DNA of 45,790 bases from an uncultured Prevotellaceae bacterium (GTDB lineage: Bacteria; Bacteroidota; Bacteroidia; Bacteroidales; Muribaculaceae), in NCBI GenBank assembly GCA_947254205.1, contig CAMYCE010000006.1, forward strand, positions 1 through 45,790, read 5' to 3'. Shown in pieces: positions 33,388-41,942 of the stretch (within the stretch, counting starts at the first letter, position 1; the number at the start of each line of letters is the position of its first letter). The translations under genes were made by a program, and so were the position numbers. The notes under the pieces are model-generated. The model made no database searches. It saw only the letters and a list, made by a program, of their open reading frames with translations, and was not told where the DNA came from.

Positions 33388-34821
33388 ATGAACTCAGACA
33401 TATTAAAACAGCTATATACACAGCACGTGGGTTGCGAACCCGAAGAAATAGTGGAAATGCCTGCATCGGGCTCCAACAGACGTTATTTTAGGCTCAATGG
33501 CAAGCAGTCGATTGTTGGCGTTTTGGGCGAGTGCCAGCAAGAAAACAACGCTTTTCTTTACATGGACAAGCACTTCCTAAACAAAGGTTTACCCGTGCCC
33601 AGAGTAATTGCCCACAGCGACGACCACATGGCCTACATTCAAGAAGACTTGGGCGACACCATCTTGTTTAATGCCATTGAAAAGGCAAGAAAAACTCGCG
33701 TGTTTGGCGATGAAGAGAAAAAATTGTTGTCTAAAACAATCAGACTCTTGTGCAAGTTTCAATTTGTGGGAGCTGACGGCATGGATTTTTCTCATTGCTA
33801 TCCTTCCCCTGAATTTAACTCTCGATCGATATTTTGGGACTTAAATTATTTCAAATACTGCTTTCTAAAGGCTGTGGGCATCGACTTTGATGAAGGTGAA
33901 CTTGAAGACGACTTTCAAAAACTCACCGATGTGCTCTTGCGCAGTAGCTCGGCCACGTTCATGTATCGCGATTTTCAATCTCGAAATGTGATGCTCAAAG
34001 ACGACGAGCCATGGTTTATCGACTTTCAAGGTGGTCGCAAAGGCCCCTATTTCTATGATGTGGCTTCATTCTTGTGGCAAGCCAAGGCCAATTTTCCCGA
34101 AAGCCTGCGCAAGGAGTTACTGAAAGAATATCTTGAAGAGCTCCGAAAATATAAATTTGTCGACGAAGTCTATTTCTATTCACAACTCAGGCATTTTGTG
34201 CTCTTCAGAACTCTGCAAGTTTTGGGTGCCTATGGTTTTAGAGGCTATTTTGAAAAGAAACCTCACTTCATGCAAAGTGTGCCGTTTGCTATCAACAACT
34301 TGCGAGAGTTGCTCAAAGAACCCTATATTGAATATCCCTATCTCAACAAAATACTCAACAACTTGGTGAACATGTCGCAATTCACCGACGAGTTGCAAAA
34401 GCACATGCTCACAGTGAAAGTTATGAGCTTTGCCTACAAGAAGGGAATCCCCAATGACTCATCGGGCAACGGAGGTGGCTTTGTTTTCGATTGTCGTGCC
34501 TGCAACAATCCAGGCAAATATGACCGCTACAAGCCATTCACCGGCTTAGAACAACCTGTGATTAAATTTCTTGAAGATGATGGTGAAATCCTGACCTTCC
34601 TCGACCATGCCTATGCGCTGGTAGATGCCTCGGTGAAACGCTACATCGAGCGTGGTTTTAGCAATCTCATGGTGTGTTTTGGCTGCACAGGAGGCCAGCA
34701 CAGGTCGGTGTATAGCGCACAGCACATGGCCGAGCACATTCACAAGCACTTTAATGTGAAAGTAGAATTGGTGCATCGTGAACAAAACATAGAACAGGTT
34801 TTCACACCTTCACAAAAATAA
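33388..34821 (+). CDS. AmgK-like aminoglycoside-phosphotransferase-fold sugar kinase fused to a RapZ C-terminal domain
   Basis: A 477-residue two-domain protein. Residues 1-335 form an APH-type kinase: an ASGSNRRYFRL nucleotide loop (about 25), YIQEDLGDTILFNA (about 75-90), catalytic loop MYRDFQSRNVMLKDD (about 192-206) and metal-binding WFIDFQGGRKGPYFYDVASF (about 208-227). This resembles AmgK, the anomeric MurNAc/GlcNAc kinase. Residues about 345-477 match the C-terminal half of RapZ: VFDCRACNNPG, FTGLEQPV and the phosphate-binding GCTGGQHRSVYSAQHMAEHI. The His found after NP in E. coli RapZ is Gly here. The MurU-like gene follows 18 bp later, matching the AmgK-MurU salvage route to UDP-MurNAc. 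The fused RapZ domain may sense an amino-sugar phosphate, which is inference. The kinase substrate is not provable from sequence. Confidence 0.87.
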   Translation: MNSDILKQLYTQHVGCEPEEIVEMPASGSNRRYFRLNGKQSIVGVLGECQQENNAFLYMDKHFLNKGLPVPRVIAHSDDHMAYIQEDLGDTILFNAIEKARKTRVFGDEEKKLLSKTIRLLCKFQFVGADGMDFSHCYPSPEFNSRSIFWDLNYFKYCFLKAVGIDFDEGELEDDFQKLTDVLLRSSSATFMYRDFQSRNVMLKDDEPWFIDFQGGRKGPYFYDVASFLWQAKANFPESLRKELLKEYLEELRKYKFVDEVYFYSQLRHFVLFRTLQVLGAYGFRGYFEKKPHFMQSVPFAINNLRELLKEPYIEYPYLNKILNNLVNMSQFTDELQKHMLTVKVMSFAYKKGIPNDSSGNGGGFVFDCRACNNPGKYDRYKPFTGLEQPVIKFLEDDGEILTFLDHAYALVDASVKRYIERGFSNLMVCFGCTGGQHRSVYSAQHMAEHIHKHFNVKVELVHREQNIEQVFTPSQK

Positions 34822-34839
34822 GAAAAAAAAGTCCTTCAC

Positions 34840-35580
34840 ATGAAAGCAATGATATTTGCAGCCGGGCTTGGCACCCGATTGCGACCTTTAACCAACGATC
34901 GCCCCAAAGCTCTTGTAGAAGTGGGTGGAAAAACCATGTTGCAACGCTCGATTGAGCATCTTGTGCAACATGGAGTTGATGACATCACTATCAACATTCA
35001 TCATTTTGGAGAGAAAATCATTGAATATCTTGCGGAGCACAACAATTTTGGGCTAAACATTCACATCAGCGATGAGCGTGACTTGTTGCTCGACACAGGT
35101 GGCGGACTGCTCAAAGCACGCCCTTTTCTTGATGGCAATGAACCATTTATCATTCAAAATGCCGACATTCTCACCGATTTGAATTTACATGAGATGTATC
35201 GCTACCACATGGAGCATCAAGCACTGGCAACCTTGCTTGTGAAAGAGAGAGTGACGCAACGCTATTTGCTATTTAACGATCAAAACAGCCTGAATGGCTG
35301 GATCAATAAAAGCACAGGCGAAACCAAGCCTGCAGGGGTGGACTATAAACAAGGAGTTTATCAAGAATTGGCCTTTGGTGGTGTGCATGTGATTTCGCCA
35401 CTCATTTTTGATTTGCTCGAAAAATTTGCTCATGGTCAAAGTAAGTTTTCTATTATACCTTTCTATATCGACCAATGCACACGTCACAACATTCAAGGCT
35501 TTCAACCCCAAGAGAGCTACAAGTGGCTCGATGTGGGCAAACCCGAAACTCTCGAGCAAGCCAACCGAGAGTTTTGCTAA
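34840..35580 (+). CDS. MurU-like sugar-1-phosphate nucleotidyltransferase
   Basis: A 246-residue GT-A nucleotidyltransferase. The N-terminal signature MIFAAGLGTRLRPLTNDRPK (nucleotide loop), ALVEVGGKTMLQRSIEHL, HHFGEKI and the metal-binding IIQNADILTDL (about 105-115) are all present, as are GGVHVISP (about 185) and WLDVGKPETLEQAN at the end. The short length, without a left-handed beta-helix, fits MurU (MurNAc-1-P uridylyltransferase) or a mannose-1-P guanylyltransferase. Its place directly after an AmgK-like kinase favours MurU: together they would convert recycled MurNAc to UDP-MurNAc in the cytosol. The substrate is unproven. Confidence 0.85.
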   Translation: MKAMIFAAGLGTRLRPLTNDRPKALVEVGGKTMLQRSIEHLVQHGVDDITINIHHFGEKIIEYLAEHNNFGLNIHISDERDLLLDTGGGLLKARPFLDGNEPFIIQNADILTDLNLHEMYRYHMEHQALATLLVKERVTQRYLLFNDQNSLNGWINKSTGETKPAGVDYKQGVYQELAFGGVHVISPLIFDLLEKFAHGQSKFSIIPFYIDQCTRHNIQGFQPQESYKWLDVGKPETLEQANREFC

Positions 35581-35613
35581 GTGTTGCTTTTTTTATTCCA
35601 ATTTTTCAACCAA

Positions 35614-35652
35614 TAAGCCCCACAAAATCAGCATGAGATTTGGTGGGGCTTA
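35614..35652. terminator. Bidirectional hairpin between the MurU-like and DUF4836 genes
   Basis: TAAGCCCCAC (35614-35623) pairs with GTGGGGCTTA (35643-35652); the inner bases extend the stem (AAAATC with GATTT, one bulge). It sits between convergent genes. Plus-strand sequence after it is TTAGATTTTA, and minus-strand sequence is TTGGTTGAAAAATTGG, so termination is plausible both ways. Confidence 0.7.
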
Positions 35653-35677
35653 TTAGATTTTAAATGCTATGCTGTCT

Positions 35678-37189
35678 CTATATGTCATAACCATCAACAT
35701 AGTCACTCTCGTCGCGTTGCGACTGAGGAGCGATTGTGCACAAAATTGAAATAAAGGTCAATGCTGCATTATCGCTTTCTCGGGCTGTGTAAAACAACCC
35801 CTCACCATCTTTATAACTTGAAAACCCAAAATTCAGTAAGCCTTGCATTTGCCCTGCATCGGCTTGAGCGAAGAAACCAAATTGCGATTTTGCAAACCGA
35901 TCTTTCAAGTCGGGATAGTCATCATAAAAACCCTCGGTGAGTTCATGGTCGAGTCGCATGGCATACACCACATTGCCCATGTTGCCCACATACATGGGCA
36001 TGCCTTGATAGTTATAGACATGATGGCCATCTTTCAAAAAATCGGGTTGCCCCATCTCGGCTGCAAAATTCTTGATAGTGTTGATTACAAAGTCGGGATT
36101 TGACGATTGTGCAACAATTGCCACATTCATGTTGTCGAACCACCCCATCGACTCGTCACCACTGCTCATGTAGCTTGGAGAAACACCAATGGCAATAGGG
36201 CCATTAAAGGTTTCCACAATGCTTTTCACATTTAGCTTTTCCATCGAAGGTAAATTGTTGAGCAGGTTAAGACTCTTTTTCACTTGCTCAAGTTGTGCCA
36301 ATTGCTTGCCATTCACACTCAATGCACACACATATTTCATAGAAGTTGGCATTGCTTTCAAAAACTCATTGCTTGGCCTTGAGAGTGTTGTGTTGAGCAA
36401 GGTCACAAAGTCGCTGTTTTCATCGGCTTTAAATTGAGCTTTGAGGTTGGCGCCATCTTCTTCAAACTTCATGTGAAATGTGAGGGCCTTAATATCGGAG
36501 TCGGTAAAAAAAGATAGCAAAGGATATTTTGCCATGACATCTTTCACCGATGGAATGGTGGAGAGCATGGCATTGAAACCTTTAACATCAAGATAGGCGT
36601 TGATTTCGGCATCATGATCGATACACTCTTTCATGTCGCTCACTTCGAGCATGCTTTTAGCATTCTTGTCAAGCATAGCCGAGGCTGCATTGGCAAGCAC
36701 AGTGTCGTCGGTTGTTCTGTTTTCACGTCCCCAAAACAAAACATCATCATCAATCGCAAACGTGAAATTTTGATAGCGCAAAAAATCAACTCCTTCAAGT
36801 TGTTTAAATCGCTCACCCGTGCGATGCTCAATGAGCTGTTTCAATGCCTCAACATCGTTGATAGCAACAAGTGCAACATATCTAAATGTTTTTTGAGTGA
36901 AGAAAAAATAGATATTGTGAGCCAAGTCGATGCCCGAAGTCTTTAAATTGCCTAAAAATTCACTAGCCCAAGCCCCCTCATTGCTACTGATGATTTCTTT
37001 CAGCTCGGAGGGTATCGTCAATTGATCGTCGGTCATGAGCCCTGCCTTTTTTAATAACGAGGGCATTTTCACACAATACACCGCAGTTGCATCGGCAGGA
37101 ATCATTTCTTCCATGTGCTCATTAACATTACTGCATGATGAAACACAGAGCAACAAAAGCAATCCTAAAAAGGTCGTTAAAGATTTCAT
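35678..37189 (-). CDS. DUF4836 family lipoprotein
   Basis: A 503-residue protein. The lipoprotein signal peptide MKSLTTFLGLLLLLCVSSCS has its lipobox Cys near residue 19, followed by NVNEHMEEMIPADATAVYCV, the start typical of DUF4836. The rest is a soluble domain with alternating strands and helices (KNAKSMLEVSDMKECIDHDA, IKALTFHMKFEEDGANLKAQ). Members of this Bacteroidales family are periplasmic or outer-membrane lipoproteins with no known activity. The gene is convergent with the MurU-like gene and divergent from the agmatine deiminase gene. It shows no truncation. Confidence 0.82.
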   Translation of the reverse strand: MKSLTTFLGLLLLLCVSSCSNVNEHMEEMIPADATAVYCVKMPSLLKKAGLMTDDQLTIPSELKEIISSNEGAWASEFLGNLKTSGIDLAHNIYFFFTQKTFRYVALVAINDVEALKQLIEHRTGERFKQLEGVDFLRYQNFTFAIDDDVLFWGRENRTTDDTVLANAASAMLDKNAKSMLEVSDMKECIDHDAEINAYLDVKGFNAMLSTIPSVKDVMAKYPLLSFFTDSDIKALTFHMKFEEDGANLKAQFKADENSDFVTLLNTTLSRPSNEFLKAMPTSMKYVCALSVNGKQLAQLEQVKKSLNLLNNLPSMEKLNVKSIVETFNGPIAIGVSPSYMSSGDESMGWFDNMNVAIVAQSSNPDFVINTIKNFAAEMGQPDFLKDGHHVYNYQGMPMYVGNMGNVVYAMRLDHELTEGFYDDYPDLKDRFAKSQFGFFAQADAGQMQGLLNFGFSSYKDGEGLFYTARESDNAALTFISILCTIAPQSQRDESDYVDGYDI

Positions 37190-37211
37190 AATATTACCAA
37201 CTTTGATGATG

Positions 37212-37219
37212 CAAAATTA
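37212..37219 (-). promoter_or_regulatory. -7 box of the DUF4836 gene
   Basis: On the minus strand TAATTTTG matches the consensus, 22 nt before the ATG at 37189. A TTG is present only at a longer spacing (25 nt). Confidence 0.5.
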
Positions 37220-37297
37220 CTATAATTAAATTAATTAAGTATAACAATATGCTGTAATTTTCTACTCTTTGAATAGAGGAGAGAACACTTTATTTTT

Positions 37298-37329
37298 TTT
37301 GCGTTTTTGGGGCAAAATTCTTAATTTTG
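37298..37329 (+). promoter_or_regulatory. Promoter of the agmatine-to-putrescine operon
   Basis: TTTG (37298-37301), a 20-nt spacer and TAATTTTG (37322-37329) match the consensus; ATG at 37367. Confidence 0.7.
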
Positions 37330-37366
37330 AACTATTATTTATTTTATATCAAGAATTTTCAAAATC

Positions 37367-38395
37367 ATGACAATAAGATTTCCTGCCGAGTGGGAAACAC
37401 AACAAGCCGTTTTGCTGGCATGGCCACATGAGCAAACCGACTGGAGCTACATGTTGCATGAAACAATTGAGTGCTACAAAAAAATTGTGCAACACATTGT
37501 GCAAGATGAAGATGTAGTTATCATTACGCCCAATATCCAACAAGCAAAAGTCGATTTAAAAGATATTGTTGGTCGGTGTCCCATACATTTCTTTCAAGTG
37601 CCCACCAACGACACTTGGGCACGCGATTTTGGAGCTATCACGGTGTGGCACGACGACACACCCGTTCACACCGACTTCAAGTTTAATGCTTGGGGCATGA
37701 AGTTTCCTGCCGATAAAGACAACTTAATCAACAGAAATTTAGAACTTTGCAACCTCTTCAAGGGCAAAATAGCCAACGAAATGGACTTTGTGCTTGAAGG
37801 AGGTTCGATCGAGAGCGATGGTTGCGGCACATTGCTCACAACGTCGCAATGCCTGTTGTCGCCCAATCGCAATGGAGGGCACACGCAAGCACAAATCGAG
37901 GCTCACCTTAAGAAAGTGTTGGGTGTAGAAAAAGTGCTGTGGCTAAATCATGGCGAAATGGCTGGTGACGATACCGATAGTCACATCGACACATTGGCCC
38001 GACTTGCCCCCTGCAACACCATCTTGTATAATGGAAACTCGGCAACACCAAGCCACACCAACACTTCTCTCGACATGATTAAAGAAGATCTATCGACATT
38101 CACCAATGCTCAGGGTCAAAAGTTCAATCTCGTGGAACTTCCAGTGCCTGCCCCCATTGTTGATGAAGAAGGCTATCAATTGCCAGCTACCTATGCCAAT
38201 TTTCTCATCATGAATCATCAAGTGCTGGTTCCAACCTACAATCAACCCAAACTCGATGAGTTGGCTCTATCTATCATCAAAACCGCTTTCCCAGATCGTC
38301 ACGTCTATGGTATCGACTGCAATGCTCTCATCAAGCAACATGGCTCACTGCATTGCGTGACCATGCAATTTCCTGCCAATAGTTTAAATTTATGA
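37367..38395 (+). CDS. aguA: Agmatine deiminase
   Basis: A 342-residue enzyme that hydrolyses agmatine to N-carbamoylputrescine and ammonia. It has the peptidyl-arginine-deiminase-fold motifs of the family: FPAEWETQQAVLLAWPHEQT at the N-terminus, NDTWARDFGAITV (about 80), LEGGSIESDGCGTLLTTSQC (about 142), GDDTDSHIDTLARL (about 203) and the catalytic Cys in HGSLHCVTMQFPA near the C-terminus. Its last four bases (ATGA) overlap the start of the amidase gene that uses its product, so the pathway is complete and translationally coupled. Confidence 0.94.
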   Translation: MTIRFPAEWETQQAVLLAWPHEQTDWSYMLHETIECYKKIVQHIVQDEDVVIITPNIQQAKVDLKDIVGRCPIHFFQVPTNDTWARDFGAITVWHDDTPVHTDFKFNAWGMKFPADKDNLINRNLELCNLFKGKIANEMDFVLEGGSIESDGCGTLLTTSQCLLSPNRNGGHTQAQIEAHLKKVLGVEKVLWLNHGEMAGDDTDSHIDTLARLAPCNTILYNGNSATPSHTNTSLDMIKEDLSTFTNAQGQKFNLVELPVPAPIVDEEGYQLPATYANFLIMNHQVLVPTYNQPKLDELALSIIKTAFPDRHVYGIDCNALIKQHGSLHCVTMQFPANSLNL

Positions 38396-39270
38396 AAATA
38401 GGTATTATACAACAACACAACACTGCAAGTGTTGCTCAAAATCAAGCAAAATTGCTTGACAAAATTGCGCGTCTCGCTCAAGATGGAGCCGAACTCATTG
38501 TGCTGCAAGAGCTACACGACTCGCTATATTTTTGCCAAACAGAAGATACTCAAAACTTTGATTTAGCAATGTCGCTACACGACGACCAACTTGCAACCTA
38601 TGCAACGATAGCTTGCACCCATGGCATAGTGCTGGTGACATCACTTTTTGAGAAACGCACCACAGGGCTATATCACAACACTTCGGTAGTTTTTGAAAAA
38701 GATGGTAGCATTGCTGGGAAATACAGGAAAATGCACATTCCCGACGACCCTGCCTATTACGAAAAATTCTATTTCACTCCCGGTGACATAGGGTTTGAGC
38801 CCATCAAAACATCACTGGGTACGCTGGGTGTGCTCGTGTGTTGGGATCAATGGTATCCCGAAGCTGCTCGCATCATGGCATTGCGTGGAGCCGATATTCT
38901 CATCTACCCTACAGCAATAGGATATGAAAGCAGTGATAGCGACGAAGAGAAAGCACGGCAACGCGAAGCTTGGATAACGGTGCAACGTGGCCATGCCGTG
39001 GCCAATGGTCTGCCAGTGGTGACCGTGAATCGCACTGGTCATGAGCCAGACCCATCGGGACAAACTAAGGGAATTAAATTTTGGGGCTCAAGTTTTGTGG
39101 CCGGTCCACAAGGCGAACTCCTCTATCAAGCACCACAAGATCGTGAAGTAGAGCACATTATTGATGTAGACATGAAGCGAAGCGAGAATGTGCGCAGGTG
39201 GTGGCCCTTCTTGCGTGATCGTCGCATCGAAGCCTATGGCAACATCTTGAAACGATTTGCCGACGATTAA
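38392..39270 (+). CDS. aguB: N-carbamoylputrescine amidase
   Basis: A 292-residue nitrilase-superfamily enzyme converting N-carbamoylputrescine to putrescine, CO2 and ammonia. The catalytic triad is visible: Glu in LIVLQELHDSLYF (about 42), Lys in AGKYRKMHIPDDPAYYEKFY (about 113) and Cys in GVLVCWDQWYPEAARIMALR (about 147). The FYFTPGD segment and the C-terminal WWPFLRDRRIEAYG are typical of the AguB group. The ATG lies within the stop of aguA. Together with aguA it gives the arginine-derived route to putrescine, provided agmatine comes from elsewhere; no arginine decarboxylase gene is in this window. Confidence 0.94.
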   Translation: MKIGIIQQHNTASVAQNQAKLLDKIARLAQDGAELIVLQELHDSLYFCQTEDTQNFDLAMSLHDDQLATYATIACTHGIVLVTSLFEKRTTGLYHNTSVVFEKDGSIAGKYRKMHIPDDPAYYEKFYFTPGDIGFEPIKTSLGTLGVLVCWDQWYPEAARIMALRGADILIYPTAIGYESSDSDEEKARQREAWITVQRGHAVANGLPVVTVNRTGHEPDPSGQTKGIKFWGSSFVAGPQGELLYQAPQDREVEHIIDVDMKRSENVRRWWPFLRDRRIEAYGNILKRFADD

Positions 39271-39287
39271 AAAAACACCTCTTATAG

Positions 39288-39323
39288 AATGGTCATTAAC
39301 TAAATGTGTGGTTGATGACCATT
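39288..39323. terminator. Hairpin between the convergent aguB and DUF5686 genes
   Basis: AATGGTCATTAAC (39288-39300) pairs with GTTGATGACCATT (39311-39323), 13 bp with one wobble and a 10-nt loop. Neither strand has a good T run after it, so it may be a 3'-end stabiliser rather than a classic terminator. Confidence 0.5.
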
Positions 39324-39327
39324 GTTG

Positions 39328-41883
39328 CTAAAATGTGAAGTGAAGTTGCACTCTCACCCCGCTCTTGTCGATGTTTGACTTGTCGCGGTAGGAAAGTCGC
39401 CACACATAGTCTACTCGCAAAATCGACAGAATGTTATCAAGCCCCACCCCTACTTCCATATAGGGCCGTTTTCCCATAGCCTCACAGCCTGTGACACTGG
39501 GAAACTCAAACAACTCGGCATTTTTACTGGGGGAATTCTTGTCGCTTAGAGCACCCCACAGGCCTCTAAACGAAATTGCCTCGCGCAACTTCAACTTCTT
39601 GACAAGAGGAATGTAATTGAAGATAGCCCCATTCATGAAATAGGTGAAGTCCCACGTCACACTTTGGTCGCATGCAAATTCCATTGCATTCATGAGCGAG
39701 AAACTTTCGGGCTGAATGGTATATGACAAGTTGGCATTGGGAATGAGCAAATCGGGATAGGGAACCCTACTCCAAATTTTAGCACCTTTAATGATGGCAT
39801 CAAGATAGCCCCATGCCGAGAACCAAAAACGCTTTTGTACGCTCAGTTCGGTTTGATTCACTGCAAAATCACTGCCAAGCAACCCTTTAGGCTTGAAAGA
39901 TTGTGTGAGCGTGATGATGGGATTGTCAATGTTCACAGGGAAACGATTGGAACGAGTTTGATAGAATTTCTCGCCCGGTGCATAGCGCAATGTAGCCACC
40001 ACCCCTGCTGTGCTATAATGATGAAACACGCGTCCCGTGCCATCAATAAAGGGCAATAAACGCGAAGCCTCGTGCCGTTGATGCTCTAATTGTGCTTTCA
40101 GTGAGAAGCCATTATGCAATTCCAACTTATAAGTGAGTCTCGTGTTGCGCAGGTAGTTGATTTTGTTATCTTTTTGACGCTTTAAGAAAAGAAAAACATT
40201 ATCGGGATTGGTGAAAAGATAACGCTGTCCCACTCGGTCGATGTCGTAGTCGTGGGAGAGCATAATTGAGTGAATGGGAAATTCGCGACTATGGTAGGCC
40301 TTGTTGTTGAAAGAATATTCCCACTCTCCATGATATTTCATTTTTTTATCACCAAATCCATAGGCCAAATATCCACGCCCAAACCAATGGTTACTCAAAT
40401 GCGCAGTGCTCATGCCCCCCACTCTCAATCGCAGGCCTTCAAGCTCGTTGCCACTCACAAGCGTGTTGAGTGGTCCCAAGTCGAACTTGCTTGGTTTTCT
40501 CGTGGGCACATATCCTGTGTAGAGCAACAAAGCCCCTTTCTCGATGGTGCGAAACACTTTTGAGCTTCTCAAATCTTTCACCAACCCTGCCACATGCTGG
40601 GTTGTCGACGAGTCACCCATAATCCGTTTTTGTGCCCAATAGGCATCATCATGACGATTGGCATGGGCTTCCACTATCGTTTCTCCAGCATTTGAGAATA
40701 TTTGAAGGTCTTGAGGTGTATTAAAATTAAAACCGCTACACAAGGTCTTGCGATGAGCAAACAACCCTTGCGTGCCTTTTATCACCTTAAATTCAACTAT
40801 CATGTCGTCGAGAGTTTTCAAGCGCATGCCATTGGGTGATTTTTTGAATTGTTGCTCAATGAATATGCGCTCCACATAATTCAGATTGATGGCGCGAGGC
40901 ACATTCATCACAATCTTTTTCATGAACATCGACTTGTCGCGAATAGGAAAATACATGCGCCCCACAAAACCAAACGACTCGCTATTGAATGGCAAGAAAT
41001 CGACCTCAATGCAAGGCTCTCCATCAACCACAATAGTGTCGTTTAAGTAATACTTATAGAAGCTTGTGCCAAGACTCGACAGCGGACTCACAAATCGATT
41101 TTGCATGAGTGCAACATCATTTTTGAAAATATCAACTTCGCGAAATGCATCGTTCATAAAAGTCTTGATGCTCGCATAGTCAAACGACTCATCAAGTCCC
41201 ACATGCCTTTGTCCCAAAATGTGCGACTTGTGAGAACGGGGAGAGTTGCGATAATACTCGGTGCTAAAAGTTTCGTTGAGCGACACAGGCAAAATCACTT
41301 TGTGGGTCACGCGTGATGTGTCAAGATACCTGTCGGCACCTTTAAACATTTTTGTAATGGCATTTTTGTCAAATTGCCCCAAATCGTTCAACCCATAGGT
41401 GATTTCTTCATATTTATTAAAACTGTAAAATGGCTTTGCCAAAGGGTCACTCTTGCTCATGTGGGCACGCACTCGATTGATGAAAGCAATGGCAGGATTG
41501 CCCTTTTTCTCATATTTTTCTCGATGCTTGATGATTACAATTTCATCTAACGACCGCGATGTGTTTTGCAGATATATTGTAGTAAAATCATTAGAGCTAT
41601 TCAAATTGATTTCCTTTGTTTTATACCCAAATACTTGAACTTTTACTACAAGATTTTCTTGAGGGGAATTAATCGTGAATTTCCCATCAACACTGCCCAC
41701 AGTGCCATCGGTTGAGCCTTCAATATAGATAGAGGCATAGGGAATGGGCTCATTGGCAAGAGAATCTTTCACCACACCTCTAAACAAGTGTTGCGACCAC
41801 GCAGGTGCAATGCTCAAAGCGAGCATTAACAACAACAAAAACCGCTCTCTTGATAATGAAGAAAAAATGAAATTAAAACTCAT
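39328..41883 (-). CDS. DUF5686 outer-membrane protein with carboxypeptidase-regulatory-like N-terminal domain
   Basis: From the ATG at 41883 the protein has 851 residues; the frame also opens from a TTG two codons earlier. After a signal peptide (RERFLLLLMLALSIAPAWSQ) residues about 33-115 form a carboxypeptidase-D-regulatory-like domain (FRGVVKDSLANEPIPYASIY, DGKFTINSPQENLVVKVQVF). The remainder is the DUF5686 region, with many amphipathic strands and a C-terminal Phe (VRVQLHFTF), consistent with a beta-barrel of about 400 residues. It resembles TonB-dependent receptors in its N-terminal domain but has no plug. Function is unknown. It is transcribed divergently from the CYTH gene from a promoter that overlaps the other one. 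Confidence 0.83.
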   Translation of the reverse strand: MSFNFIFSSLSRERFLLLLMLALSIAPAWSQHLFRGVVKDSLANEPIPYASIYIEGSTDGTVGSVDGKFTINSPQENLVVKVQVFGYKTKEINLNSSNDFTTIYLQNTSRSLDEIVIIKHREKYEKKGNPAIAFINRVRAHMSKSDPLAKPFYSFNKYEEITYGLNDLGQFDKNAITKMFKGADRYLDTSRVTHKVILPVSLNETFSTEYYRNSPRSHKSHILGQRHVGLDESFDYASIKTFMNDAFREVDIFKNDVALMQNRFVSPLSSLGTSFYKYYLNDTIVVDGEPCIEVDFLPFNSESFGFVGRMYFPIRDKSMFMKKIVMNVPRAINLNYVERIFIEQQFKKSPNGMRLKTLDDMIVEFKVIKGTQGLFAHRKTLCSGFNFNTPQDLQIFSNAGETIVEAHANRHDDAYWAQKRIMGDSSTTQHVAGLVKDLRSSKVFRTIEKGALLLYTGYVPTRKPSKFDLGPLNTLVSGNELEGLRLRVGGMSTAHLSNHWFGRGYLAYGFGDKKMKYHGEWEYSFNNKAYHSREFPIHSIMLSHDYDIDRVGQRYLFTNPDNVFLFLKRQKDNKINYLRNTRLTYKLELHNGFSLKAQLEHQRHEASRLLPFIDGTGRVFHHYSTAGVVATLRYAPGEKFYQTRSNRFPVNIDNPIITLTQSFKPKGLLGSDFAVNQTELSVQKRFWFSAWGYLDAIIKGAKIWSRVPYPDLLIPNANLSYTIQPESFSLMNAMEFACDQSVTWDFTYFMNGAIFNYIPLVKKLKLREAISFRGLWGALSDKNSPSKNAELFEFPSVTGCEAMGKRPYMEVGVGLDNILSILRVDYVWRLSYRDKSNIDKSGVRVQLHFTF

Positions 41884-41899
41884 TGCCAATCAAAAATTA

Positions 41900-41919
41900 A
41901 TTACATTTGCAAATGTAAT
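41900..41919. promoter_or_regulatory. Palindromic double -7 element between divergent genes
   Basis: ATTACATTTGCAAATGTAAT is a perfect 20-bp palindrome. It contains TACATTTG on the plus strand (41902-41909) and the same box on the minus strand (41910-41917). The minus-strand promoter also has TTG at 41938-41940 with a 20-nt spacer; the plus-strand TTG at 41883-41885 is 16 nt away. The two boxes point toward each other, so the promoters overlap, and the transcripts of CYTH (ATG 41943) and DUF5686 (ATG 41883) would overlap at their 5' ends. Confidence 0.6.
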
Positions 41920-41942
41920 CATTACTCACTTGCTCATCAACA

